Origin: Actinoplanes lutulentus
GTDB lineage: Bacteria; Actinomycetota; Actinomycetes; Mycobacteriales; Micromonosporaceae
Reading direction: 5' to 3'
NCBI RefSeq assembly: GCF_003259845.1
Contig: NZ_QLMJ01000006.1
Location: 1-64,000 of the forward strand
DNA length: 64,000 bases
This document shows, piece by piece, positions 1 to 9,813 of this stretch. The first letter of the stretch is position 1, and each line of letters begins with the position of its first letter. A program made the position numbers and the translations under genes. The notes beneath the pieces are model-generated. The model searched no databases and was not told the DNA's origin. It was given only the letters and a program-made list of their open reading frames with translations.

Positions 1-1
1 C

Positions 2-76
2 CGTTGCCTCAAACGCTACATAGCACGCGAGATCTACCAAATCATCACCACCAACCACACCCCACCCACCACTTGA
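2..76 (+). pseudogene. C-terminal end of an IS110-family transposase (cut by window edge)
   Basis: The first 75 bases read in frame 2 as RCLKRYIAREIY followed by about 12 residues and a TGA stop. The LKRYIARE motif is what I know as the C-terminal end of IS110/IS116/IS902-type transposases, which have a DEDD catalytic domain and a serine-containing C-terminal domain. Only the last 24 codons are visible, so whether the element is intact outside the window cannot be judged. The sequence after the stop has no gene up to ppa. Confidence 0.6.
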
Positions 77-262
77 CATCCATAGGAGCATCGGCTCGCA
101 CCCCGCGACGATGAGACCTTCGGCGACAGAACACACCCGCCCACAGTTCGACGGCACTGATCCCCCGGGAGACGGCTTCCTCAATTGACCAGCAGGGTCG
201 CTGCTGTCTCGCTGCTGTTGAAGCAGCGGTGAGGGGCGGCCGGAGTGGATGTTGGTGGCATG

Positions 263-302
263 CGACCGCACCTGCGGGCGTTGGGGCACGCAGGTGCGGT
301 CG
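263..302 (-). terminator. Strong hairpin downstream of ppa
   Basis: Two 14-base arms (263-276 and 289-302) are perfect inverted complements around a 12-base loop. The hairpin lies 26 bases beyond the ppa stop codon. It has no clear U tract, which is common for actinobacterial terminators, and because it is symmetric it could also stop transcription coming from the transposase side. Confidence 0.6.
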
Positions 303-328
303 TCAGCGGTTGAGGCGGGAGCGGTTTG

Positions 329-838
329 TCAGTGGTGCTCGCCGTCGCCCTCGGCCTCGGCGGCCTCGGCGCGCTTGAAGGACGCGCGGATCTCGTTCTC
401 GGCCTCGATGCGGCCGACCCAGGTCGCGCCCTCGACCGACTTGCCCGGCTCCAGGTCCTTATAGACCGTGAAGAAGTGCTGGATCTCCATCCGGTCGAAC
501 TCGCCCAGGTGGTGAATGTCCCGCAGGTGCTCCTGGCGCGGGTCCTCGAACGGCACGCAGAGAACCTTGTCGTCGCGGCCCTTCTCGTCGGACATCCGGA
601 ACATGCCGATCGCGCGGGCACGAACCAGACAGCCCGGGAAAGTCGGCTCCTGGATCAGCACCAGGGCGTCCAGCGGGTCGCCGTCCTGGCCCAAGGTGCC
701 CTCGATGAAGCCGTAGTCCGCGGGATACTGTGTCGCGGTGAAGAGGGTCCGGTCGAGCCGGATACGACCTGTTTTGTGGTCGACCTCGTACTTGTTGCGC
801 TGCCCCTTGGGGATCTCAACCAAGACGTCGAAATCCAT
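329..838 (-). CDS. ppa: Inorganic pyrophosphatase
   Basis: This is a soluble family I inorganic pyrophosphatase, which hydrolyses pyrophosphate to two phosphates and so pulls nucleic acid, tRNA charging and cofactor synthesis forward. The 169-residue length is normal for bacterial enzymes. The metal-binding signature [10 protein letters not shown] is present, as are the N-terminal [14 protein letters not shown] and the ADYGFIEGT segment. An Asp/Glu/His-rich tail ends the protein. The ATG start is preceded by a GGGGAGCG-like ribosome site. The gene diverges from dacB over about 150 bases that must hold both promoters. I am confident in this call. Confidence 0.96.
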   Translation of the reverse strand: MDFDVLVEIPKGQRNKYEVDHKTGRIRLDRTLFTATQYPADYGFIEGTLGQDGDPLDALVLIQEPTFPGCLVRARAIGMFRMSDEKGRDDKVLCVPFEDPRQEHLRDIHHLGEFDRMEIQHFFTVYKDLEPGKSVEGATWVGRIEAENEIRASFKRAEAAEAEGDGEHH

Positions 839-991
839 TATTCGCTCCCCTTTTGCTTGCCCGCGTGATGAGACCGGTTCGCCGGGCGGGGAAGCGAGGC
901 ATGGAACAGGGGCCCGCAGGATCCGCGCGCAACGGTGTGCCGGATGTCGCTAGTCTCCCCTAAGTCTGACGCCACGGGCGAGGAGGGGCGT

Positions 992-3868
992 GTGACGAGG
1001 CAAGATTCACATGACGACGCGGTCAATGACGGCGTGTCGAGTTCGCAATCCGGTGCCGATCAGGGTAAAGCGGCCACTGGACGGTCCGGCGTGCCCGGGC
1101 CTGACCAGGGCGAATCCGGGCAGGTGAACCCGGCGCAGCAGGTTGCTGGGCGTGCCGGGGTGCCGTCGTCGCCCGAATCACATCGACAGCCTTTTCCTTG
1201 GCAGCAAGATTCGGCCCCTGGGGGCCAGTCTTCGGCCGGGCGGCAGCCGCCCGGGACTCCGGGACGGGCGAGTGTGCCGGGCACGGTGCCGTGGCCCGGT
1301 TCGCCGATCTCGGACCCGTCGGCCAGTTATGGGTGGGCGGGGAGTACCCAGCAGGTTCCGGGGCGTGCGAGCGTGCCGCCGCCTGCTCCGGGGCAGAGCC
1401 CTGTGCCGCCTTCGGTGCCGCAGTCCGGTCCTGGTCGTGCGTCGGTGACGCCGCCGCCCGCTTCGCCGCCTCTGGTGCCTTTGTCGCCTTCGGCGCCGCA
1501 GCCCGGGCGCGGTTCGGTGACGCCGCCTCCGGCATCACCGCCTGTGGCGCCGCTGCCCGTTACTCCGCAGCCGGTGTCACCGCAGCCAGCGACGCCGCAA
1601 CCCGCAGCGCCGCAGGCCAGTCCGGGTCGCGCGGCGGTTTCGCCGTCGGCTGGGCAGGGTTCTGTTCCGCCGGTGGATTGGTCGCGGCCGCCTGCTGGTG
1701 GGAACGCGCCTGGCCAGCAGGCTGCGATGCCTACCGAGCAGCCGAGCTGGGCCAGCCCTGTGACGGCCGAGCCGTCTTGGGCGAACCCGCCGCCCACCGC
1801 GCAGGGCGAGCCGACCGGGGGGAGCGGGGAATATCCGCCCAGCGGTCCCGGGCCGGTCGGATCGTGGAATTCGCCGCGTAGCCCGTGGGGGTCCGGTCCG
1901 CCTCGGCCCGCGGAGGCTGCCGCGCAGCCTGACGCCGGGGTGCGGCCGAGCGACGCCACGGCTCAGTTCCCTGGCGTGCGGCAGGGCGCTCAGATTCCTC
2001 CTGGCGCTGCTCCGCGGCGAGATGCGGACGCGACGGCGCAGTTCCCCGGAGTGCGGAACGTTGCGGCCGGCGCTGCCGTTTCCGGCGCTCCCGGCGCTCC
2101 CGGTGCTCCCGGTGCCCCCGGTGCCCCCGGTGCCCCCAGCTCCCCCGGTGCCCCTGCCGGAAACCGCGGGAATGGCGGGCATGGCGGCAATGGCGGGAAC
2201 GGTGGGGCTGAGGCCGCCGGTGTTCCTGAGGTGAAGCCGACCTCGGGCGGCAGCTACGGGCGGGCCTCCGTGCCACTGAACACGACCCGGCCGGTCTCGC
2301 CCGCTCCTGAGGCCGGGAAGCGGGAGAGCGGAGACGCGCGTCCTCCCGGCGGCGGCGCAGCGGCCGCAACCAGCGACGGTGATCGCTTGGTCGAGGCGGT
2401 TCCTGGGCGTAAATCCCGTACCAAAATGGTTTCTGTTCTTTCGGTTGTGATCCTTCTGGCGCTGGTGGCGGCAGTGGGTCTGGTGGTGCGGCCTGGGCCG
2501 GTGGATGGATGGCTCGGCGCCGAGGCGGAGAGCTCGCCGAGCGTGGCGCCGCCCTCGCCGGACCCGACGCCTACGCCGGTGCTGGCCGCGGCCGAGGCCG
2601 GAGGGGCGACGCCGGACACCGCGGCGGTGGAGGAGGCGCTCGACCCGCTGGTGAATTCGAGCGTGCTGGGCAATTCGGTGCACGTTTCGGTGCTGGACGC
2701 TGCCACGTCGACGTCGCTGTACGCGAAGAACGCCGAAGTGCCGACCACTCCGGCGTCGACGACGAAGCTGCTGACCGCGGCGGCCGCGCTGGCCGCCCGG
2801 GGGCCGGCGTATCGGCTGACCACCCGCGTGGTGGCCGGGGAGAACCCCGGTGAGGTCGTGATCATCGGGGCGGGCGATCCGACGATGTCGGTGGACAAGA
2901 ACCAGCTCTTCCCCGGTGCGGCGCGGCTAGACAAGCTCGCTGAGCTGGTCAAGAACGCGCTCGGTGGCACGGCGGCGACCCGGGTCTACGTGGATATGTC
3001 GCTCTATGAGGGTCCGGAGACGGCGACCGGATGGGGTTCGAGTGACATCGGCGACGGGCAGGTGGCGCGGATCCAGCCGTTCATGACGAACGGTGGCCGG
3101 ATCGAGCCGGTGCACAACGACTTCGGTGGCGACCCGCGGTACTCCAACCCGGCGAACGCGGCCGGCAAGCTGTTCGCGGAATACCTCGGTGTGACCGCGT
3201 CGGTGAAGGCCGGAACAGCGCCGAAGCTCGCCGAGACCGGTGCCGCGGCCAGTGCCGCGCCGGACGCGTCGGCGCCCGCGGAGACCGGCTGGACGCCCGG
3301 CAAGGAGCTGGGCAAAGTCGACTCGCCGCCGCTCGTGCAGATCGTCGACTGGATGCTCCAGCAGAGCGACAACGTGCTGGCCGAGGCGGTCGCGCGGCAG
3401 GTTCCGCTCGCCGCCGGAAAGGTGGCCAGCTTCGACAGCACCGCCGAGGCGATGATCGAGAAGCTGAAGGAGCTCGGCCTTCCGGCCGAGGAGGCCAATC
3501 TGTACGACGGCAGCGGCCTCTCCCGGAACAACGGGATCAGCCCGAACATGCTGGTGCAGACCCTGGCGCTGGCGGCGAACGGCTCGAACGCCGATCTGAG
3601 CGCGCTCTTCAACGGCCTGCCGGTCGCGGGCTGGTCCGGCACGCTGCGGACCCGGTTCGTGACGCCGAGCCCGAACCAGTCGGCGCAGGGCATCGTCCGG
3701 GCCAAGACCGGGACGCTGAGCGGGGTGAACACCCTGGCCGGGGTGTTGATCACCAAGGACGGCCGGGTGCTGGTCTTCGCGATCATGGCGGTCGGCGGGG
3801 CGAGTGCGATCGCGGCTCGTGCCGGGCTCGACAAGATCGCCGCACGATTGGTGGCGTGCGGCTGCTGA
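992..3868 (+). CDS. dacB: D-alanyl-D-alanine carboxypeptidase/endopeptidase (PBP4, S13 family) with a long disordered N-terminus
   Basis: The C-terminal half is a class C penicillin-binding protein that trims peptidoglycan cross-links outside the membrane. The active-site motifs are visible in order: STTK (about residue 588), SDN (about 791) and KTG (about 905). A single membrane segment lies near residues 478-505. The first 475 residues, on the cytoplasmic side, are Pro/Ala/Gly-rich low complexity with at least six GRASVP-like motifs and a collagen-like (Gly-Ala-Pro)n run. The GTG start is chosen because GGAGGGG lies five bases upstream; an ATG in frame at 935-937 is possible but has no such site. 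A typical PBP4 is about 450-500 residues, so this is roughly double length. Confidence 0.9.
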   Translation: MTRQDSHDDAVNDGVSSSQSGADQGKAATGRSGVPGPDQGESGQVNPAQQVAGRAGVPSSPESHRQPFPWQQDSAPGGQSSAGRQPPGTPGRASVPGTVPWPGSPISDPSASYGWAGSTQQVPGRASVPPPAPGQSPVPPSVPQSGPGRASVTPPPASPPLVPLSPSAPQPGRGSVTPPPASPPVAPLPVTPQPVSPQPATPQPAAPQASPGRAAVSPSAGQGSVPPVDWSRPPAGGNAPGQQAAMPTEQPSWASPVTAEPSWANPPPTAQGEPTGGSGEYPPSGPGPVGSWNSPRSPWGSGPPRPAEAAAQPDAGVRPSDATAQFPGVRQGAQIPPGAAPRRDADATAQFPGVRNVAAGAAVSGAPGAPGAPGAPGAPGAPSSPGAPAGNRGNGGHGGNGGNGGAEAAGVPEVKPTSGGSYGRASVPLNTTRPVSPAPEAGKRESGDARPPGGGAAAATSDGDRLVEAVPGRKSRTKMVSVLSVVILLALVAAVGLVVRPGPVDGWLGAEAESSPSVAPPSPDPTPTPVLAAAEAGGATPDTAAVEEALDPLVNSSVLGNSVHVSVLDAATSTSLYAKNAEVPTTPASTTKLLTAAAALAARGPAYRLTTRVVAGENPGEVVIIGAGDPTMSVDKNQLFPGAARLDKLAELVKNALGGTAATRVYVDMSLYEGPETATGWGSSDIGDGQVARIQPFMTNGGRIEPVHNDFGGDPRYSNPANAAGKLFAEYLGVTASVKAGTAPKLAETGAAASAAPDASAPAETGWTPGKELGKVDSPPLVQIVDWMLQQSDNVLAEAVARQVPLAAGKVASFDSTAEAMIEKLKELGLPAEEANLYDGSGLSRNNGISPNMLVQTLALAANGSNADLSALFNGLPVAGWSGTLRTRFVTPSPNQSAQGIVRAKTGTLSGVNTLAGVLITKDGRVLVFAIMAVGGASAIAARAGLDKIAARLVACGC
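2084..2155 (+). repeat. In-frame 9-bp repeat encoding collagen-like Gly-Ala-Pro units in dacB
   Basis: Six tandem nine-base units encoding Gly-Ala-Pro are followed by a Ser-Ser-Pro interruption and one more Gly-Ala-Pro. The unit is codon-aligned with dacB. The flanking segment continues as a Gly/Asn-rich stretch (GNGGHGGNGGNGG). Such runs readily change copy number by slippage. Confidence 0.85.
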
Positions 3869-3915
3869 CCGACAGACCCGGGGTTTCACCGGAGTGCGAC
3901 CTGGATCCGCACGGG

Positions 3916-3921
3916 TACGGT
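3916..3921 (+). promoter_or_regulatory. -10-like hexamer giving a leaderless transcript of the metalloprotease gene
   Basis: TACGGT ends seven bases before the ATG at 3929. That spacing puts the predicted transcription start at the start codon, and no ribosome-binding site is visible. This is an inference from sequence only. Confidence 0.4.
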
Positions 3922-3928
3922 GGGCTGC

Positions 3929-4969
3929 ATGGCGCAGTTCGTTGACTGGGATCTGGCCGCCGCCACCGCGGGCGCGCTCTCCAAGACCGGGCCCGCGGTC
4001 TCGCTCGAGGAGGCCACACAGGTCGTCTCCGAGCTGCGGGCGCTCACCGAGGAGGCCGCCGGGCACGTGGCGGCCTACACCGGGTTGACCTCGCAGGTGG
4101 AGGTCCCACCGGTCCGTGTGGTCGACCGGCGTGACTGGGCCAAGGTGAACATCGCCGGCCTCCAGCGGGTGATCGGCCCGCTGGTGAGCCGGGTCGCCGG
4201 TGACAACCCGCCCGGCCCGCTCGCCGACGCGATCGGCTCCCGGGTCACCGGGGTGCAGGCGGGCACGATCCTGGCGTACCTCTCCGGTCGCGTCCTCGGG
4301 CAGTACGAGGTCTTCTCCGGCGAGCCCGGCCAGCTCCTGCTGAACGCGCCGAACATCGTCGAGGTGGAGCGCCGCATCGAGGCCGACCCCCGCGACTTCC
4401 GGCTCTGGGTCTGCCTGCACGAGGTGACACACCGCACCCAGTTCACCGCGGTGCCGTGGATGCGTGGTTACTTCCTCGGCGAGGTGCAGGCGTTCGTCGA
4501 CGCGTCGCAGGGCGGCGAGCACATCCTGGAGCGGCTGCGCCGGGGTGTCGCCACCCTCTCCGACGCGGTCCGCGACCCGGACAGCCGGGTCTCGATGCTG
4601 GACATCGTGCAGACGCCCGCGCAGAGCGCCGTGCTGGACCGGCTGACCGCGCTGATGACGCTGCTTGAGGGGCACGCCGAGTTCGTGATGGACGGGGTCG
4701 GCCCCGAGGTCATCCCGACCGTCGACTCGATCCGGGCCAAGTTCAACCGGCGCCGGGAGAGCGGCAGTTCCCTGGACAAGGCCATTCGCCGCCTGCTCGG
4801 CCTCGACGTGAAGATGCGTCAGTACGCCGAGGGCCGCAAGTTCGTGCACGGCGTGGTGGAGCGGGTCGGGATGGCCGGGTTCAACAAGGCCTTCGAGTCG
4901 CCGCTGACCCTGCCGCGGCTGGAGGAGCTGGCCGACCCGGACGCGTACGTCGCCCGGGTGCACGGCTGA
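3929..4969 (+). CDS. Zinc-dependent metalloprotease-like protein (DUF2342, 'F420 biosynthesis-associated' family)
   Basis: The 346-residue protein contains the zincin motif HEVTH near residue 167, followed by a second acidic segment (GEVQAFVDA) and HAEFVMDGVG. This fits the actinobacterial DUF2342 family, annotated as a predicted zinc metallopeptidase often found in F420-using organisms. The substrate is unknown to me, and the family's link with F420 is by gene distribution rather than chemistry. ATG at 3929 is preferred over GTG at 3920 because of the leaderless promoter spacing. It ends one base before tilS, suggesting co-transcription. The position between dacB and tilS matches other actinobacteria. 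Confidence 0.82.
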   Translation: MAQFVDWDLAAATAGALSKTGPAVSLEEATQVVSELRALTEEAAGHVAAYTGLTSQVEVPPVRVVDRRDWAKVNIAGLQRVIGPLVSRVAGDNPPGPLADAIGSRVTGVQAGTILAYLSGRVLGQYEVFSGEPGQLLLNAPNIVEVERRIEADPRDFRLWVCLHEVTHRTQFTAVPWMRGYFLGEVQAFVDASQGGEHILERLRRGVATLSDAVRDPDSRVSMLDIVQTPAQSAVLDRLTALMTLLEGHAEFVMDGVGPEVIPTVDSIRAKFNRRRESGSSLDKAIRRLLGLDVKMRQYAEGRKFVHGVVERVGMAGFNKAFESPLTLPRLEELADPDAYVARVHG

Positions 4970-4970
4970 C

Positions 4971-5945
4971 ATGGCCCGGATCCCGGCTCCGGTCGCCGCG
5001 GTGCGAACCGCGGTTCGCCGCGGCCTGGCCGACCTGCCCGGTGACGCGCTGATCCTGGTGGCCTGCTCGGGCGGGGCCGACTCGCTCGCGCTCGCCTCGG
5101 CGGCCCGGTTCAGTTTTGACCGGGTCGGTCTCGTCACGGTCGACCACGGCCTGCAGGAGGGCTCGGATCGCCGGGCCCGCTCGGTGGCCGCCTGGGCGCG
5201 TGATGCCGGGTTCGATCCGGTGCGCATCGAGACCGTTATGGTCGCCGGCCTGACCGGTGGGCCGGAGGCGGCCGCGCGTACCGCCCGATACGAAGCTCTC
5301 ACCACTGCCGCCACCGAGCTGGACGCGGCCGCGGTGCTGCTCGGGCATACCCGCGACGACCAGGCGGAGACCGTGCTGCTGGCGCTCGCCCGTGGTGCCG
5401 GCCCGCGCGGGCTGTCCGGGATGCCGGGGCGGCGCGGGGTGTTCCGGCGCCCGCTGCTCGACGTGGCCCGGGCGGACACCCGCAAGGCGTGCGCGGCCCT
5501 TGGCCTGGCGCCCTGGGAGGACCCGCACAACACCGATCCGGCGTACGCCCGATCGCGTGTCCGCGGCACCGTGCTGCCGGCGCTGGTCGACGCGCTCGGC
5601 CCGGCCGTGGTGAACAATCTGGCGCGTACCGCCTCGCTGGTGGCGGCGGACAACGAGGCGCTGGACGAGCTGGCCGGCGACGCGCTGGAAGTGGTTCGCG
5701 CTCCCGAGGGCCTGTCGGTCGCGGGGCTGGCCGGGCTCTCCGGCGCGGTCCGCGGGCGGGTGCTGCACCGGTGGGCGCGGGAGCTGGGCGCGCCCGGTGG
5801 CGCGCTGGCGTACAAGCACGTGGTGGCGATGGACGCCCTGGTGGCAGACTGGCACGGTCAGGGCCCGGTGTTCCTGCCTGACGGCATCGCCGTGGCCCGC
5901 CGGTCCGATCACCTCGTTCGGGTGGTTCCGACCCATATCAAGTGA
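4971..5945 (+). CDS. tilS: tRNA(Ile)-lysidine synthetase
   Basis: TilS ligates lysine to C34 of the CAU anticodon of tRNA-Ile, converting its specificity from Met to Ile, and is essential in most bacteria. The PP-loop motif SGGADS lies at about residues 33-38, followed by the conserved DHGLQEGS segment and the [12 protein letters not shown] motif. At 324 residues the protein is the short actinobacterial form with a reduced C-terminal domain. The ATG follows the previous stop codon by one base. The tilS-hpt-ftsH order is conserved in actinobacteria and Firmicutes. Confidence 0.95.
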   Translation: MARIPAPVAAVRTAVRRGLADLPGDALILVACSGGADSLALASAARFSFDRVGLVTVDHGLQEGSDRRARSVAAWARDAGFDPVRIETVMVAGLTGGPEAAARTARYEALTTAATELDAAAVLLGHTRDDQAETVLLALARGAGPRGLSGMPGRRGVFRRPLLDVARADTRKACAALGLAPWEDPHNTDPAYARSRVRGTVLPALVDALGPAVVNNLARTASLVAADNEALDELAGDALEVVRAPEGLSVAGLAGLSGAVRGRVLHRWARELGAPGGALAYKHVVAMDALVADWHGQGPVFLPDGIAVARRSDHLVRVVPTHIK

Positions 5946-6009
5946 GACAAGCAGAACGGAATCCGGCCCCGTTCGACTATCGGTAACCTCCATGGGGCAG
6001 GCTAAGGCC

Positions 6010-6585
6010 ATGGCTGATGGTTCTTGGTACGACACCGACATCGACCACGTGATCATCTCGGAGGAACAGATCCGAGAAAAGATCGATGAGCTGGCCAAAC
6101 AGGTCGCCGCGGATCACGCGGACGTCAAGGACGGCATCCTCCTGGTCTGCGTGCTGAAGGGCGCGGTCATGTTCATGGCCGACTTCGCCCGTTCGCTCGG
6201 CCGGCAAGGTCCCTCGACCGAGATGGAGTTCATGGCCGTCTCGTCGTACGGGCAGGGGACGACCTCCTCGGGTGTCGTGCGCATCCTGAAGGACCTGGAC
6301 CGGGACATCACCGATCGGCACGTGCTCGTCGTCGAGGACATCGTGGACTCCGGGCTGACGCTCTCCTGGCTGATGAAGTACCTGGAGTCGCGCTCCCCGG
6401 CGAGCGTCGAGGTGGTGGCGCTCTTCCGTAAGCCGGACGCGGTCAAGGTGCAGGTCCCGACCAAGTACGTCGGCTTCGACATCCCCAACGAGTTCGTGGT
6501 CGGGTACGGCCTGGACTTCGCGGAGCGTTACCGGGAGATGCCGTACGTCGGGGTGCTTAAGCCTGAGGTGTACGCCCGTAGCTGA
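6010..6585 (+). CDS. hpt: Hypoxanthine phosphoribosyltransferase
   Basis: This purine salvage enzyme transfers ribose 5-phosphate from PRPP to hypoxanthine or guanine. The PRPP-binding loop [14 protein letters not shown] is intact, and [16 protein letters not shown] at the N-terminus is typical. I place the start at the ATG at 6010, where GGGGCAGG lies upstream. An in-frame ATG at 5992 would add six residues, but a -10-like TAACCT at 5984-5989 would start the transcript after it. The 191-residue length is normal. The inverted repeat downstream may end the transcript. Confidence 0.94.
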   Translation: MADGSWYDTDIDHVIISEEQIREKIDELAKQVAADHADVKDGILLVCVLKGAVMFMADFARSLGRQGPSTEMEFMAVSSYGQGTTSSGVVRILKDLDRDITDRHVLVVEDIVDSGLTLSWLMKYLESRSPASVEVVALFRKPDAVKVQVPTKYVGFDIPNEFVVGYGLDFAERYREMPYVGVLKPEVYARS

Positions 6586-6620
6586 ACCGCTTTCCCAGCG
6601 TGTTCACAGTAAGCGTCGTT

Positions 6621-6649
6621 ATGGGCGGTTTTGAACCGATACCGCCCAT
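6621..6649. terminator. Inverted repeat between hpt and ftsH
   Basis: ATGGGCGGT (6621-6629) pairs with ACCGCCCAT (6641-6649) around an 11-base loop, and GTAAG/CTTAC flank it. There is no U tract. It could be an hpt terminator or a regulatory site in the roughly 280-base gap before ftsH, where I see no gene. Confidence 0.4.
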
Positions 6650-6866
6650 GCTTACCGGCGGGTACAGCGGGGTGCCCCTCCGGGCTCACGGGTTCGCAAT
6701 CGGCACCTACGGTGTACGGTCGAGTGACCAATGGCGTGGTGTCACATATGCCGGAGGGGCCGGGCCCGATTCACCGCCACTACAAAAGGTGATCGGAAAC
6801 CCGGCGGCCGCCTGAGGGCGGTGACGTTGAGGTGACCAGGACGGCCGATCAGGAGGGTCCGGGCGC

Positions 6867-8900
6867 TTGGCGCCCGACAACAGTATGGAACGTACGCGTT
6901 TCTTCCGCCGCCCGGTGGTCTGGATCATTCTGGTGATCATCGGCGTAGTCGCGCTGAGCTCATTCTTCACCAGTGGTCCCAGCTACCAGCGGGTTGATAC
7001 TTCGGTCGCCCTTGAGCGACTCAACCAGCCCGGCATCGAGAAGGTCGTCCAGAAGGACAAGGAGCAGACGCTCCAGATCGAGCTGGCCGCGCCCGAGCGA
7101 TTCGATGGCAAGACCACCGACAAGATCGAGACTCAGTACCCGTACGGGGTGACCGAGCAGATCTGGGATGACATCCAGCAGGCGAAAGCCGCCGGACGCA
7201 TCACCGGGACGGTCGACGCCAAGGTCTCCGGCGACAACATCCTGCTGAGTCTGCTGATCAACCTTCTCCCGATCGCGATCCTCGTGATCCTGCTGCTGCT
7301 GTTCATGTCGCAGATGCAGGGTGGCGGCTCGCGGGTGCTCAACTTCGGCAAGTCCAAAGCGAAGATGATCACCAAGGACACGCCGAAGACGACGTTCGCC
7401 GACGTGGCGGGCGCCGACGAGGCTGTCCAGGAGCTGCACGAGATCAAGGACTTCCTGCAGAACCCGGCGAAATACCAGGCTCTCGGCGCGAAGATCCCGA
7501 AGGGCGTCCTGCTCTTCGGCTCGCCCGGTACCGGTAAGACGCTGCTGGCCCGCGCCGTCGCCGGCGAGGCCGGGGTGCCGTTCTACTCGATCTCCGGTTC
7601 GGACTTCGTGGAGATGTTCGTGGGTGTCGGCGCGAGCCGGGTCCGCGACCTCTTCGAGCAGGCCAAGTCGAACGCTCCGGCGATCGTCTTCGTCGACGAG
7701 ATCGACGCCGTCGGCCGGCACCGCGGCGCCGGCATGGGTGGCGGTCACGACGAGCGCGAGCAGACGCTCAACCAGCTGCTCGTCGAGATGGACGGCTTCG
7801 ACACCAAGGGTGGAGTCATCCTGATCGCGGCCACCAACCGGCCCGACATCCTCGACCCGGCGCTGCTGCGCCCGGGCCGTTTCGACAGGCAGATCCCGGT
7901 GGATAACCCGGACATGGAGGGTCGCAAGGCCATCCTGCGGGTGCACGCCAAGGGCAAGCCGTTCACGCCCGACGTCGACCTCGACGCGGTGGCCCGCCGC
8001 ACGCCCGGTTTCTCCGGCGCCGACCTGGCCAACGTGATCAACGAGTCCGCGTTGCTGACCGCTCGTAACGAGAAGCGCGCGATCTCCAACGAGTTCCTCG
8101 AAGAGGCGATCGACCGGGTCATCGCCGGCCCCGAGCGCCGGACCCGGGCGATGAGCGACAAGGAAAAGAAGATCACCGCGTACCACGAGGGCGGACACGC
8201 CCTGGTGGCGTACGCACTGCCGCACTCCGCGCCGGTGCACAAGGTGACGATCCTTCCTCGTGGCCGCTCGCTCGGGCACACCCTGGTCCTGCCGACCGAG
8301 GACAAGTACACCCAGACGCGCGCCGAGATGATCGACACCCTGGCGTACGCGCTGGGTGGCCGGGCCGCCGAGGAGCTCGTCTTCCACGAGCCCACCACCG
8401 GCGCCGGCAACGACATCGAAAAGGCGTCCGCCCTGGCCCGTGCCATGGTCACGCAGTACGGCATGAGCTCCAAGCTGGGCGCGGTGAAGTACGGCACGAG
8501 TGGTGACGAACCCTTCATGGGCCGCAACATGGGCCACGAGAAGGACTACTCCGACTCGGTCGCCGCCGACATCGACGCGGAGGTGCGCGCGCTCATCGAG
8601 CTCGCACACGACGAGGCCTGGGAGATCCTGGTCGAGTACCGGGACGTCCTGGACAACATGGTCCTGGAACTGATGGAGAAAGAGACCATCACCCAGGACG
8701 ACATGAACCGGATCTGCGCCCGGGTGGCGAAACGCCCGCCGATGTCGCCGTTCAACGGCTTCGGCAAGCGACTTCCCTCCGAGGCTCCGCCGGTGCTAAC
8801 TCCCGCCGAGCGGGAGAAGCTGAAGGCTCAGGCCGAGGCAGACGGTCAGATCGCGGTCGGTACCAACCCGAACGCGAATGGTTCGGAAGGCAGCAACTAG
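6867..8900 (+). CDS. ftsH: ATP-dependent zinc metalloprotease FtsH
   Basis: FtsH is a membrane-anchored AAA+ protease that extracts and degrades membrane and misfolded proteins. Two membrane segments (about residues 15-36 and 125-150) frame a periplasm-side domain. They are followed by the Walker A GSPGTGKT near residue 219, Walker B FVDEIDA, an AAA second region of homology, and the zinc site HEGGH near residue 440. At 677 residues it is complete. A TTG start is chosen because AGGAGGG ends nine bases upstream; the nearest ATG (6885) is too far from that site. The C-terminal tail is short and polar. folE follows immediately in another frame. Confidence 0.96.
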   Translation: MAPDNSMERTRFFRRPVVWIILVIIGVVALSSFFTSGPSYQRVDTSVALERLNQPGIEKVVQKDKEQTLQIELAAPERFDGKTTDKIETQYPYGVTEQIWDDIQQAKAAGRITGTVDAKVSGDNILLSLLINLLPIAILVILLLLFMSQMQGGGSRVLNFGKSKAKMITKDTPKTTFADVAGADEAVQELHEIKDFLQNPAKYQALGAKIPKGVLLFGSPGTGKTLLARAVAGEAGVPFYSISGSDFVEMFVGVGASRVRDLFEQAKSNAPAIVFVDEIDAVGRHRGAGMGGGHDEREQTLNQLLVEMDGFDTKGGVILIAATNRPDILDPALLRPGRFDRQIPVDNPDMEGRKAILRVHAKGKPFTPDVDLDAVARRTPGFSGADLANVINESALLTARNEKRAISNEFLEEAIDRVIAGPERRTRAMSDKEKKITAYHEGGHALVAYALPHSAPVHKVTILPRGRSLGHTLVLPTEDKYTQTRAEMIDTLAYALGGRAAEELVFHEPTTGAGNDIEKASALARAMVTQYGMSSKLGAVKYGTSGDEPFMGRNMGHEKDYSDSVAADIDAEVRALIELAHDEAWEILVEYRDVLDNMVLELMEKETITQDDMNRICARVAKRPPMSPFNGFGKRLPSEAPPVLTPAEREKLKAQAEADGQIAVGTNPNANGSEGSN

Positions 8901-8902
8901 CC

Positions 8903-9544
8903 ATCGCGCACGACGAACTCGACTACCTCGCCGCCCGTCTGGTCGACGGCAAGCTCACCGGAACCCCGGTCGAGCAGGCCGTCGACCTCGGGCGGATCGA
9001 GAAAGCGATCCGGGAGATCCTCATCGCGATCGGCGAGGATCCGGACCGTAACGGTCTCGAACGCACTCCCGCCCGGGTCGCCCGCGCTTACGCGGAGCTC
9101 TTCGCTGGCCTCCGGGTCGACCCGGCGTCCGTGCTCACCACCACGTTCGAAGCGGACCACGAGGAACTCGTCCTGGTCCGCGACATCGAGGTGCAGAGCA
9201 TGTGCGAGCACCACCTGCTGCCGTTCAAGGGCGTGGCGCACATCGGTTACATCCCGGGCACCGACGGGCGCATCACCGGCCTGTCGAAACTGGCCCGGCT
9301 TGTCGAGGTCTTCGCCCGCCGCCCGCAGGTCCAGGAACGGCTCACGTCGCAGATTGCCGATCTGCTGATGCAGAAGCTCGGTGCCCGCGGCGCCATCGTG
9401 GTCCTGGAGTGCGAGCACCTCTGCATGGAGATGCGCGGCATCCGCAAGGTCGGCGCGCGCACTGTCACCTCAGCGGTGCGTGGCGCGTTCCAGACCGACG
9501 GCAAGGTCCGCGCCGAGGCGATGGCCTTGATAAACGCTAGATGA
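8903..9544 (+). CDS. folE: GTP cyclohydrolase I, apparently without a canonical start codon
   Basis: FolE converts GTP to dihydroneopterin triphosphate, the first step of folate synthesis. Conserved blocks are present from residue 5 on: [29 protein letters not shown], the zinc-site segment [31 protein letters not shown] and [14 protein letters not shown]. No ATG, GTG or TTG exists in this frame between the ftsH stop and GTG at 9131, which would remove 76 conserved residues. ATC at 8903, after a GGAAGG-like site and two bases past the ftsH stop, is my best candidate, with CTG at 8939 another. A sequence error is also possible. The gene overlaps the convergent neighbour by eight bases. Confidence 0.85.
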   Translation: MAHDELDYLAARLVDGKLTGTPVEQAVDLGRIEKAIREILIAIGEDPDRNGLERTPARVARAYAELFAGLRVDPASVLTTTFEADHEELVLVRDIEVQSMCEHHLLPFKGVAHIGYIPGTDGRITGLSKLARLVEVFARRPQVQERLTSQIADLLMQKLGARGAIVVLECEHLCMEMRGIRKVGARTVTSAVRGAFQTDGKVRAEAMALINAR

Positions 9545-9797
9545 GGCTGCGGAACGTGTTGGCCGAGTCCATCGCGGACACGGTCAGCGCGACCGCTTCT
9601 TCCAGTCTGCTTTTCGCCTGCTCGAGATTGGCGATGGCGGTGGCCGCGGCCGGGTGGAACGATCCCACCGCCGTCATCCGCAGCAGCACCAGCGACTGAT
9701 CCAGCTGATCCGACGCCTGCTGGATGCCGGCGACGGCCCGCTGAGCGCCCTCCACCGAGGCGGCGACGTTGACCTTGACCTCTTCGACGCTAGCCAT
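9537..9797 (-). CDS. Small helical protein of the FtsK/WXG100 module
   Basis: I do not recognise the family. The 86-residue protein is predicted, by its pattern of heptad-like Ala, Val and Leu, to be mostly alpha-helical, with no membrane segment or cysteine. The size and helical-hairpin look recall WXG100 proteins, but there is no W-x-G motif. It lies 16 bases downstream of the membrane-protein gene and in the same direction as the FtsK-like ATPase, so it is probably the last gene of that operon and a candidate small partner or substrate. Its 3' end overlaps folE. Confidence 0.6.
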   Translation of the reverse strand: MASVEEVKVNVAASVEGAQRAVAGIQQASDQLDQSLVLLRMTAVGSFHPAAATAIANLEQAKSRLEEAVALTVSAMDSANTFRSLI

Positions 9798-9813
9798 GGC
9801 TCCTGCCCATCTC

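Noticed and set aside
2927..5815. Long open frame on the minus strand, antisense to dacB, the metalloprotease and tilS
   Set aside because: It is a by-product of GC-rich codon bias on the other strand; the protein has no fold-like pattern and opposes three confident genes.
6960..8609. Long open frame antisense to ftsH
   Set aside because: Low-complexity Arg/Val/Asp composition typical of mirror frames; ftsH motifs on the plus strand are decisive.
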